Assembly (NCBI GenBank): GCA_021324015.1
Contig: JAJPJX010000158.1
Span: 1-64,000, forward strand
Direction: 5' to 3'
Source: Solibacteraceae bacterium
GTDB taxonomy: Bacteria; Acidobacteriota; Terriglobia; Bryobacterales; Bryobacteraceae
DNA: 64,000 nucleotides
Under the pieces are notes generated by a model. It had not been told where the DNA came from and made no database searches. It was given only the letters and a program-made list of their open reading frames with translations. Of the stretch, positions 38,176 to 45,427 are shown in pieces; positions within the stretch are counted from its first letter, which is position 1, and each line of letters begins with the position of its first letter. A program made the position numbers and the translations under genes.

Positions 38176-40044
38176 ATGCCGACCGCTTCCAGTACCCGCA
38201 CCAAGGAATTCCGCGAGCAGTTGTCCCGCCGCGTAATGGTGGCCGACGGCGCCATGGGCACCATGCTGTACTCCCGGGGCGTCTTCATCAACCGCTGCTA
38301 CGACGAGCTAAACCTGTCCTCGGCCGATTTGGTGCGGCAGATTCACCAGGATTACGTCAAGGCCGGCGCGGAGATTCTGGAAACAAACACTTTCGGCGCC
38401 AGCCGGACGCGCCTGGCGGCCTTCGGCCTTTCCGAAAAGCTCAAAGCCATCAACCAGGCGGGAGTGCGCCTGGCCCGCGAAGCCGCGCGGGACACAGCCT
38501 ACGTGGCCGGGGCGCTCGGACCCCTGGGCGTGCACATCGAGCCCCTGGGCCCCACTTCCTTCGCCGAGGCACGCGCGATTTTCCGCGAACAGGCGGATGC
38601 CTTGTTGGACGCCGGCGTGGACCTCCTCATCCTGGAGACCTTCGCCAACCTGGAGGAACTGCGCGAGGCCATCTTCGCGGTGCGTGAAGCCGCCGGCCCG
38701 GAGGTGGTGATCATCGCCCAGGTGACTATCGACGATTTCGGCAACCTGCCTGGCGGCATGGACACCGAGAGCTTCACCCGCCGCCTGGACGAATGGCCCG
38801 CCGACGTGGTGGGCTGCAACTGCTCAGTCGGGCCCAAGGTCACGCTCGAAACCGTCGAGAAGATGATGCAGTACACCCGCAAGCCGGTCAGCGCCATGCC
38901 AAACGCAGGCGTGCCGGTGCGGGTGGAGGGACGCAATATCTACCTCAGCTCGCCGGAGTACCTGGCGCAGTACGCCCGGCGAATGATCTGGGCCGGCGTC
39001 AAGATCGTGGGCGGCTGCTGCGGCACCACGCCGGAACACATCAAGCTGATCCACGCCGAGGCCCGATCGCTCCAGCCGCAGCAGGCCAAGCTGCGCATCA
39101 CCGTGGAGGAGCCCGCGGCCAAGGCGCAGGCCCTGCCCGGGGTACCCATCGCGAAAAAGTCCCAACTGGGCGCCAAACTGGCCTCCGGCAAGTTCGTGGC
39201 CTTCGTGGAAATCCTGCCGCCCCGCGGCGTGGATGCCTCCCGCGAAATCGAAGGCGCCCGCCTGTGCGCCGCGCACGGCATCGACTGCATCAACGTGCCC
39301 GACGGACCCCGCGCCAGCGCCCGCATGAGCGCCCAGGTCACCTGCCAGCTCATCCAGCAGCAGGCCGGTATCGAGGCTGTCAACCACTTCTGCTGCCGCG
39401 ACCGCAACATCCTGGGCATTCAGTCCGAGTTGCTCGGCGCGCATTGCGCTGGCGTGCGCAACCTCATCTGCATCACCGGCGATCCGCCGCGCATGGGCAC
39501 CTACCCGGACGCCACGGCGGTGTTCGACGTGGACGCGATCGGCCTGGTCCACATCGTCAACAACCTCAACCGCGGCCTGGATATCGGCGGCAACCCCATG
39601 GGCTCCCAAACCGCCCTGCTGATCGGCGTGGGCGCCAATCCCGGCGCCCTCAACCCGGAGGAGGAGCTGCGGCGCTTCGCCTGGAAAGTCGAAGCCGGCG
39701 CCGAATACGTGGTCACGCAGCCGGTCTTTGACCTGGATCTGCTGGAACAGTTCCTCCTACGCATCGCCCACTTCCACATGCCCGTCATCTGCGGAATCTG
39801 GCCGCTCACCAGCTACCGCAATGCGGAATTCATGGTCAACGAACTACGCGTGCCGGTGCCCGAGCATTTCCTGGAGCGCATGCGCCGCGCCGACAATGCC
39901 GAGAGCGCCCGGCAGGAGGGCGTCGCCATCGCCCGCGAAATGGTGCAGCGCGTCCGCCCGATGGTGCAGGGCGTGCAGTTGAGCGCGCCGTTCGGGCGTT
40001 ACCAGATGGCGCTCGACGTAGCCGAGGCGATCGGCCCGCGATAG
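38176..40044 (+). CDS. bifunctional homocysteine S-methyltransferase / methylenetetrahydrofolate reductase
   Basis: A 622-aa fusion like B. subtilis YitJ. Residues about 12-310 are the homocysteine methyltransferase barrel, with ADGAMGTMLY, ETNTFGA and the zinc cysteines in GCNCSVG and VGGCCGTTPEH. Residues about 330-620 are a MetF barrel: FVEILPPRG (catalytic Glu), CITGDPPRMG, VGANPGALN and VTQPVFDLD. It can make 5-methyl-THF and methionine. The start ATG 38176 has no clear ribosome site. The 146-bp upstream gap is shared with a divergent gene and contains a TAAAAT box. Confidence 0.95.
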   Translation: MPTASSTRTKEFREQLSRRVMVADGAMGTMLYSRGVFINRCYDELNLSSADLVRQIHQDYVKAGAEILETNTFGASRTRLAAFGLSEKLKAINQAGVRLAREAARDTAYVAGALGPLGVHIEPLGPTSFAEARAIFREQADALLDAGVDLLILETFANLEELREAIFAVREAAGPEVVIIAQVTIDDFGNLPGGMDTESFTRRLDEWPADVVGCNCSVGPKVTLETVEKMMQYTRKPVSAMPNAGVPVRVEGRNIYLSSPEYLAQYARRMIWAGVKIVGGCCGTTPEHIKLIHAEARSLQPQQAKLRITVEEPAAKAQALPGVPIAKKSQLGAKLASGKFVAFVEILPPRGVDASREIEGARLCAAHGIDCINVPDGPRASARMSAQVTCQLIQQQAGIEAVNHFCCRDRNILGIQSELLGAHCAGVRNLICITGDPPRMGTYPDATAVFDVDAIGLVHIVNNLNRGLDIGGNPMGSQTALLIGVGANPGALNPEEELRRFAWKVEAGAEYVVTQPVFDLDLLEQFLLRIAHFHMPVICGIWPLTSYRNAEFMVNELRVPVPEHFLERMRRADNAESARQEGVAIAREMVQRVRPMVQGVQLSAPFGRYQMALDVAEAIGPR

Positions 40045-40056
40045 AAGAACGTCTTC

Positions 40057-40695
40057 ATGGCTACCGACCTTGTCGAGATCAATCCGGACCAGCCGCAGGC
40101 GGAAGCGCTCGAACGCGCCGCTGCCGCCGTTCGCCGCGGAAAGGTGGTCGCCATTCCCACCGACGCGTTGTACACCCTGGTCGCGGATCCGTTTAATCTG
40201 GGCGCCGTCGCGGGAGTCTTCCGGGCGAAGGGCCGGGAGCCCCACCGCTCCCTTCCGCTCCTGGTGGGAGACCTCATGATGGCCGAGGAGCTCGCCTCCG
40301 AGCTGAACAACCGCTTCTTTGTTCTGGCCCGGCGCTTCTGGCCCGGGCCGCTGACCGTGATTGTGCCGGCCTCCGCGCGAGTGCCTCTCAAGGTCACCGG
40401 CAATACCGGAAGGCTGGCGCTCCGGCAGGCCCGTTCCTGCGCGGCCAACGGCCTGGTGGCCCTGCTGAACCAGCCGCTCATCGCCACCAGCGCGAACATC
40501 TCCGGCCGCCCCACCTGCCGCAGCGGCATCGATGTCTTCGGCACTATGGACGGCCGCGTAGACCTGGTGCTGGACGGCGGCGTATGCAGCGGCGCCGGCG
40601 CCACCACCGTGGACATCACCGAACCATATTGGCGGGTCATCAAGCAGGGCGCGATCGAAGAGAAGGAGATTGCCGAATGCCTGCGGGCCACTTGA
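40057..40695 (+). CDS. Sua5/YciO/YrdC-family protein, likely threonylcarbamoyl-AMP synthase
   Basis: A 212-aa protein with the YrdC fold. It has IPTDALYTLVADPFN, GREPHRSLPLLV (the usual K-R/nucleotide-binding region), WPGPLTVIVPAS and ATSANISG. The family makes threonylcarbamoyl-AMP for tRNA t6A. This copy lacks the C-terminal Sua5 domain, so it is TsaC-length. A paralogue elsewhere cannot be excluded, hence no firm symbol. It starts 13 bp after the methyltransferase/MTHFR gene. Confidence 0.88.
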   Translation: MATDLVEINPDQPQAEALERAAAAVRRGKVVAIPTDALYTLVADPFNLGAVAGVFRAKGREPHRSLPLLVGDLMMAEELASELNNRFFVLARRFWPGPLTVIVPASARVPLKVTGNTGRLALRQARSCAANGLVALLNQPLIATSANISGRPTCRSGIDVFGTMDGRVDLVLDGGVCSGAGATTVDITEPYWRVIKQGAIEEKEIAECLRAT

Positions 40696-40723
40696 GCCCC
40701 CGCTTCGAGCGCCGCCGTCAGCC

Positions 40724-41791
40724 GTGAACCGACTTCCTTTTCTGGACTGGACCCGCGGCCTCGCGGTGCTCATCATGATCCAGTGCCACGCGTTCAACTC
40801 TTTCGCGCGGCCGGAGTCCCGCAGCGCCGGGCCTTATGTGCTCTCCCAGTTCGTGGGCGGCATGGCAGCCGTGCTTTTCCTGTTCCTGGCGGGCGTAACG
40901 TTTGCCTTCCAGATGGACCGCCTGGACCGCAAAGGCCTGCCCCCGATGGCGCGCCTGCGCAGCATGCTCCGCCGCGCCGGCTATATCCTGGGCATCGCGT
41001 TCCTCTTCCGCATTTCCAACTCCTTGTGCACCTTTCCGCTGCCGCCGCTGAAGGTGCTGTTCAAAGTGGATATCCTCAACTGCATGGGTCTGGCCATGGC
41101 TGTGCTGGCGTTCGCCGCGCTCTGCCCGGCGCCTCATCGCACGATGCTGGCAGCCCTGGCCGGCCTGTCCGTGGCCGCCGCCGCGCCGCTGGCCAGCGCC
41201 GCCGATGGGAGCGCGCTTCCCTGGCTTGTGAGAGATTACTTCGTGCCGGATTTCAAGCGCTTCGCTTTTTTCCCCTGGGCGTCCTACCTGGCTTTCGGTG
41301 TGGCGGGCGGCGCCGCGCTGCGCGGTATCCCGCCCCCCAGGCTCGATGGCGCCATGCAGTGGTGCCTCATCACCGGCTGCGGCCTGGTGCTGGGCGGCCG
41401 CTACGCCGCCGATCTGCCGTACTCGCTGTATTCCACCTCCAATTTCTGGCTCAATTCGCCGCTTTTGATCCTCATCCGCCTGGGGATTATCCTGCTGATC
41501 CTGGCGGCGGCCTACCTGTGGACGTGCTACGGCTCTGGGACGGGCTGGAGTTGGGTGCGCAGCCTGGGACAGACCTCCCTGCTGGTCTACTGGGTCCACG
41601 TCCTGCTGGTTTACGGCTGGCTGCTGGCACGTTGGAAAAAGGCCCTGACGCTTCCCCAGACCGCGCTTCTCACGGCGGGGATCGTCGCGCTCATGGTGGC
41701 CCTTTCGGCCGCGCGCCTGCGCTGGAAAACCCGCCGCGCGAAGCCTGCCCCGCTGCCCGCGCCGGGGGAACTGCTGGTCCGGTCCGCCTGA
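40724..41791 (+). CDS. multi-pass membrane protein, DUF1624 / acyltransferase-like
   Basis: A 355-aa integral membrane protein with about 9-10 helices. The N-terminus, LPFLDWTRGLAVLIMIQCHAFNS, is the signature of the heparan-alpha-glucosaminide acetyltransferase/DUF1624 group, with the conserved RG and His in the first helix. The terminal LGQTSLLVYWVHVLLVYG is also shared with acyltransferase-3-like proteins. It may acylate an envelope sugar. GTG 40724 is my choice; an in-frame TTG at 40670 overlaps the previous gene. Confidence in the start is low. Confidence 0.78.
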   Translation: MNRLPFLDWTRGLAVLIMIQCHAFNSFARPESRSAGPYVLSQFVGGMAAVLFLFLAGVTFAFQMDRLDRKGLPPMARLRSMLRRAGYILGIAFLFRISNSLCTFPLPPLKVLFKVDILNCMGLAMAVLAFAALCPAPHRTMLAALAGLSVAAAAPLASAADGSALPWLVRDYFVPDFKRFAFFPWASYLAFGVAGGAALRGIPPPRLDGAMQWCLITGCGLVLGGRYAADLPYSLYSTSNFWLNSPLLILIRLGIILLILAAAYLWTCYGSGTGWSWVRSLGQTSLLVYWVHVLLVYGWLLARWKKALTLPQTALLTAGIVALMVALSAARLRWKTRRAKPAPLPAPGELLVRSA

Positions 41792-41862
41792 GGGGGCCGG
41801 CGGGACTGTGCTATAGTGACAGTGACCGCAAGGCGCTGATATCAGGCACGTCCGATGCACGC

Positions 41863-41958
<96 letters not shown>

Positions 41959-41993
41959 CGTAAATTGTTGAAGATACATATGCCGTAGGCTCA

Positions 41994-42014
41994 CCGTCGT
42001 GTAACGTCGTACAA
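41994..42014 (+). repeat. 21-bp internal direct repeat, copy 1
   Basis: Starts CCGTCGTG and ends TCGTACAA. It matches 43390-43410 at 18 of 21 positions. It lies 37 bp inside the left end. Within it TTGTACGA-like octamers recur about one helical turn apart on the minus strand. Confidence 0.45.
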
Positions 42015-42153
42015 CGTGCTTTTGGATTTTCCCCCTCTGCGTCTGTTTTCCACCGAATATCCGCAATTTTGTTGCGGGCATTTCTTGTTGCGCCAACGAT
42101 GGATGTAGTGCACAGTCCTCCCATCTGTCCCATAACACTGAACGGAGAACGCA

Positions 42154-42412
42154 ATGGCCCTCGCAATATTTCGCCCCCAAGGGTTCGGAAGCCGGCTTCA
42201 TCAAAGCAGCAGAGGATTATTTGAAGGACTATGTTTACAGTTATGATCCGGAAGGCCCGTATGCTGATCACGAGCTAACCGACTTCGAGCGCCAGATGAT
42301 TAAGGATTTCCTCGGCGGATTGTTTTCCGATACAGCGTTTTCGGATCTTCTGCAAAAGGCCGCCGCCAGCATGAAGGCTGGCGGAATGGACCCCGAAGAC
42401 CCGGACCAATAG
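42154..42412 (+). pseudogene. small unknown gene, probably frameshifted
   Basis: An acidic reading frame from 42221 (TTG) gives 63 aa starting KDYVYSYDPEGPYADHELTD. In-frame coding-like sequence continues upstream (FAPKGSEAGFIKAAEDYL) but without a start codon. A proper start, ATG 42154 with GGAG 6-7 bases upstream, reads MALAIF and would join that frame if one T of the TTT at 42169-42171 were removed, giving about 85 aa. So the gene is either frameshifted by one base or starts at TTG. The function is unknown. Confidence 0.4.
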
Positions 42413-42441
42413 CGAGGAAATGATCGTGGCCGAATCTACGA

Positions 42442-43410
42442 TCACTTCTCTTCCGGCTGCGCCTTCTTCCCCTTCCACAGCATCAGACGGCTAAGTGCCC
42501 TACTCAGCTCTGCGGAGTCCTTGAGAACGGATGTGGTGTGTTCTGTCAAATCCTCAAGGACGACGCGAATGCTTGTCGCCAGCTCAAGGCATTCCTCATC
42601 CGTTTCGGCATGAAGCCCTTGGCTCAAGGCCGAGTGGAGGAGCGTAAGCGGATTCCGGCCGCTAATCAGGAGAGCCTCCGGCACACCGGGTTTTACGTTG
42701 TCGATGGCCTTGGTGAATTGCGTTTCGGTCTTGGCGTCTTCGAGGCGTTGCAACATTTCCTTCGGAGCCTCGATTTTCTTTGCCGCCCGGATGATTTCGT
42801 CGATGATCCGGTTTTTCTGATTCTCGACAACGCGGCGATAGTAGCCGAATGCGCCGATGCCAAGGCCTTGGTTCTCGCACCGCCGCCCCTTGAGGTAATA
42901 ATCTTTTTCCGGCCCGATGATCTTGATGACCTTGGCTGGGGTCGGGGGGCCGAAATCTGGAACCTCGGCTAGCTTCCAAATCCGAAACGTACCTTCCCAC
43001 AACCTCACAAGCAGCGAGTAGAGCTTTATAGTCTTCAGGCAGTTCCTGCATTGAAACCGGATGTGAACCGAACGGTGAGATTGACCCTCCGTAATGTTTT
43101 CTCCGCTCATCACCTTCTGGAAACTGCGAATCCCTTCGCACTTGATCGGCGTTGTGCAATACAGATCGAGATCAATGGCCCTGATGTCGTAAATCGGCGG
43201 CGAAGAATTCAGACGCTGAACCAGACCATCCTTTACGAATATCTCTTTGTGGCCGGGAGGAGTGTCCTCCAAGAATTCTTTGAGGGTGATCAGCTGCGGC
43301 TCCGGTTCTACCGGCACCGCTTCCGCAGGAACGCTCCTGACGGGAACAGCCTGTTCGCCATCGCCTATATGTATAGTTTGCCACGCCGTCCGTCGTGCAA
43401 TATCGTACAA
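42442..43410 (-). CDS. unknown protein inside the tRNA-Ser element
   Basis: A 322-aa predicted cytosolic protein from TTG 43410. No known domain is recognised. Central features are a CxxC pair in FQCRNCLKTIKLYS and charged helices with RIIDEIIRAAKKIEAPKEM; the C-terminal half is helical. The frame stays open upstream of the TTG for 16 codons and encodes CHYCRRCRGALYDIARR, a CX2CX2C zinc-knuckle-like segment with no start codon. The true 5' end may therefore have been lost at the element boundary, or a rare start may be used. The tyrosine-recombinase R/HxxR/Y pattern is not visible. Confidence 0.5.
   Translation of the reverse strand: MYDIARRTAWQTIHIGDGEQAVPVRSVPAEAVPVEPEPQLITLKEFLEDTPPGHKEIFVKDGLVQRLNSSPPIYDIRAIDLDLYCTTPIKCEGIRSFQKVMSGENITEGQSHRSVHIRFQCRNCLKTIKLYSLLVRLWEGTFRIWKLAEVPDFGPPTPAKVIKIIGPEKDYYLKGRRCENQGLGIGAFGYYRRVVENQKNRIIDEIIRAAKKIEAPKEMLQRLEDAKTETQFTKAIDNVKPGVPEALLISGRNPLTLLHSALSQGLHAETDEECLELATSIRVVLEDLTEHTTSVLKDSAELSRALSRLMLWKGKKAQPEEK
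43390..43410 (+). repeat. 21-bp internal direct repeat, copy 2
   Basis: Second copy of the 41994-42014 repeat (18 of 21 identical). On the minus strand it encodes the LYDIARR start of the unknown protein, while copy 1 would read LYDVTRR followed by a stop. The repeat may thus be a relic of a partial gene duplication rather than a protein-binding site. Confidence 0.45.
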
Positions 43411-43489
43411 GGCCCCTCGGCAGCGACGGCAATAATGGCAACTGTGGGATCGTGTTCTCTATAAGTTGCAGAGCCTAAGAGAGGCCATT

Positions 43490-43515
43490 GGGTCCGAATC
43501 CCCCCTCTCCGCCAT
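43490..43515 (+). repeat. attR-like direct repeat
   Basis: GGGTCCGAAT followed by six C and TCTCCGCCAT. It differs from the tRNA end by one base and one missing C. The bases just before it (from about 43470) look like a degenerate tRNA variable arm, so a longer piece of tRNA may have been duplicated. Confidence 0.65.
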
Positions 43516-43748
43516 AGTTTTCAAGGGCCTTTAAGATTCACAATCCACACAAAATCCGTTGCCAGCGGCGTGAATTGGCGCGACCGGGGCTTTCACTACT
43601 CTTCATCCAGAATCACCCTTCTTGACCGGGCTATGGCGACAATCCGGCAGTAAACCGGGGATCTGGACGGGCGCGCCGATGCTTGTGACCACGAAGCCAC
43701 GAAGCAGCGAAGATGCCGTTTTTCTAAGACATGCGGTATCATCAGGGC

Positions 43749-43979
43749 ATGTCCTGGCCTGATCGGATTGTGATCGATCCCGAGGTCTTGGCGGGCAAAC
43801 CGGTGGTCCGGGGCACGCGGTTGGCGGTGGAGTTCATCCTGGACCTGCTGGCGGCCGGGCAATCAGAAGCCGATATCCTCGCCAACTATCCCGGTCTGGA
43901 GCACGAGGACATCCTCGCCTGCCTGGCATATGCCTCCCACCTCGCCCACGAGTACAAGGCGTTCCCGCTCCCGGTGTGA
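43749..43979 (+). CDS. DUF433-family protein (antitoxin-like)
   Basis: A 76-aa protein with the DUF433 signature: RIVIDPEVLAGKPVVRGTRL, FILDLLAAGQSEADILANYPGL and EDILACLAYA. These small winged-helix-like proteins are commonly encoded directly before a DUF5615 PIN-like protein, as here, and the pair is treated as a toxin-antitoxin module. ATG 43749 starts at the family start; ATG 43731 would add six residues. Its TGA overlaps the next ATG by one base. Confidence 0.85.
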   Translation: MSWPDRIVIDPEVLAGKPVVRGTRLAVEFILDLLAAGQSEADILANYPGLEHEDILACLAYASHLAHEYKAFPLPV

Positions 43980-44251
43980 TGCGCCTGCTCGCGGATGAGA
44001 ATTTCCCCCTGCCGACAATCGAAGCATTACGGCAGGCCGGTCACGACGTTACCTGGGTCCGGACGGACCTCCCCGGCACTGGCGATGCCGCGCTGCTCGA
44101 TATCGCGGAGACGGAGGGCCGCGTGTGCACGATCAACTCGCCTTCCGCAGCACGTCTTCTACCGCCTCGGGGTGCGTTGCGATTACCGCGAGCAGAACCC
44201 TCGTCGGCGCATCCGGGCGCGCGCGGCCCTGTTCCCAATTGCGCAAGGTAG
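43979..44251 (+). pseudogene. truncated DUF5615 (PIN-like) toxin gene
   Basis: Begins RLLADENFPLPTIEALRQAG with the acidic DEN motif of the family, then VTWVRTDLPGTGDAALLDIAETEGRV. Family similarity ends near 44124. The frame then runs into Arg/Pro-rich sequence antisense to an XRE antitoxin gene. Intact members are about 115-125 aa and continue with a conserved Asp-containing segment (TxDxDF), which is missing. The toxin is therefore probably inactive. The break coincides with the 3' end of the antitoxin gene, suggesting recombination between two modules. Confidence 0.7.
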
Positions 44252-44496
44252 CCGGCGGGAAACCGAACTTCGTTGCGAACTGCGCCTGGCTGAGGCCCAT
44301 CTTGGTGCGAACCTCGCGCACATCGACTTCGGGGGCATGGACCGACGTGACGCGGACGTTCTCGTTCTCGCCGCGCGTCCACGCGATGGCCCGCTCCAGC
44401 CCCTTAGATGATGCTCGCGTCTACCGTGGACCGTTTTTTCGGCACGCGCTTCGCCGTCTTCTTCGCCGGCCGCTTGGTCTTGGTCTTCGTGCTCAT
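44133..44496 (-). pseudogene. XRE-family antitoxin gene with a one-base frameshift
   Basis: Minus-strand ATG 44496, with AGGAGG upstream, reads a Lys-rich leader (MSTKTKTKRPAKKTAKR, then STVDASII) and stops at TAA (44406-44404). Skipping one base there restores a frame that continues KGLERAIAWTRGEN, VDVREVRTKMGLSQAQFATK and FGFPPATLRNWEQGRARP to a stop at 44133, an intact helix-turn-helix of the HigA-like type. The total of 364 nt is three times 121 plus one, consistent with a single inserted base. No toxin partner is found upstream. Either a dead antitoxin, a sequencing error or, less likely, a programmed +1 shift at a stop codon. Confidence 0.72.
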
Positions 44497-44622
44497 CGCG
44501 CCCTCCTGGAGTCGGGGCGGCCACGAAACGCATTCTATCGCGCTTCCTTCGATAATGGATTTGGCGGCTCTCCCGCCCTGAATTCACACCTTGAGGTAGA
44601 ATTTGCACTTAAGGGAGAATTC

Positions 44623-45348
44623 ATGAAACGCAACGTCCTGTTTTGTTCTGTCTTTGTCACGCTGCTGCTGGTGGCCGGCTGGCTGTTTGCCCAGCCTTCG
44701 GGCGATCCCTTGATCGAGGGATTCCGACTGGTGGAGGTCTCCTCGGTGGCCGATGCCATGGAACAGCTTTACGGGCAGCGGGCCTACATGTCCCACGAGA
44801 TGCGGCCGCTGTTCACCACCAAGTTCGCGGGTCCCGCCGTCACCGTGCTCATGAAGAAAGAAGAGCACAAGGACGGAGCGCCGGCTTCCCAGGGCATGCT
44901 GGACGCCATTGACGCCGCGCCGGCGGGCTCGGTCTACGTCATCGTGATGCCCGAGGGCGCCGACGTGGCGGGCATCGGCGGGCTCATGGCCACCGCCATG
45001 AAGTTCCGCGGACTCGCCGGGGCCGTGGTGGACGCCGCCATCCGCGACGTGCCTCAAATCAAAAAACTCCAGTTCCCGGTCTTCAGCGTGGGCGTTTCGC
45101 CAGGCACCTCCGTCAACCATTACCGCTACGTGGGCATGAATGTGCCCGTCACCTGCGCCGGGGCGCACGTCAACCCCAACGACATCGTCGTGGCGGACGA
45201 GGATGGCGTGGCCGTCGTGCCGCGCGACAAGGCCGCCGCCGTGCTCAAACGCGCCCAGGAACTCGATAACACGGAGCACAGCATGTTTCCCTTCATCGAG
45301 AAGTTCAAGTCCATTAAAGAAGCGGTGGCCAAGTTCGGGCGCATTTGA
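44623..45348 (+). CDS. exported RraA-like protein
   Basis: A 241-aa protein with a signal peptide or anchor (MKRNVLFCSVFVTLLLVAGW, cleavage near LFA-QP). The mature part is an RraA/HMG-aldolase-like fold: GGLMATAMKFRGLAGAVVDAAIRDV (about 125-149, with Arg-Asp of the active site), then PVFSVGVSPG and the ADEDGVAVVP strand. In 4-hydroxy-4-methyl-2-oxoglutarate aldolases the motif is GxxxxxAxxxGxxGxxxDGxxRD; here Ala replaces the second Gly. Export is unusual for this family. AAGGGAG precedes ATG 44623. Confidence 0.8.
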   Translation: MKRNVLFCSVFVTLLLVAGWLFAQPSGDPLIEGFRLVEVSSVADAMEQLYGQRAYMSHEMRPLFTTKFAGPAVTVLMKKEEHKDGAPASQGMLDAIDAAPAGSVYVIVMPEGADVAGIGGLMATAMKFRGLAGAVVDAAIRDVPQIKKLQFPVFSVGVSPGTSVNHYRYVGMNVPVTCAGAHVNPNDIVVADEDGVAVVPRDKAAAVLKRAQELDNTEHSMFPFIEKFKSIKEAVAKFGRI

Positions 45349-45391
45349 TGGAAAAATCTACAACCTGTGAATCGCACCCGAATGTCTGAGA

Positions 45392-45397
45392 TATAAT
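45392..45397 (+). promoter_or_regulatory. consensus -10 box
   Basis: A perfect TATAAT 31 bases before the TTG start of the PyrK-GltD fusion gene. No convincing -35 element lies at the right distance. Start of transcription would be near 45404. Confidence 0.35.
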
Positions 45398-45427
45398 GGG
45401 GGTGTCCCGCGAAGGGGGGTAGAACGC

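Noticed and set aside
43596-43862. 88-codon minus-strand frame ending in IARSRRVILDEE
   Set aside because: Most of it is antisense to the DUF433 gene and no family is recognised; kept only as a possible fragment.
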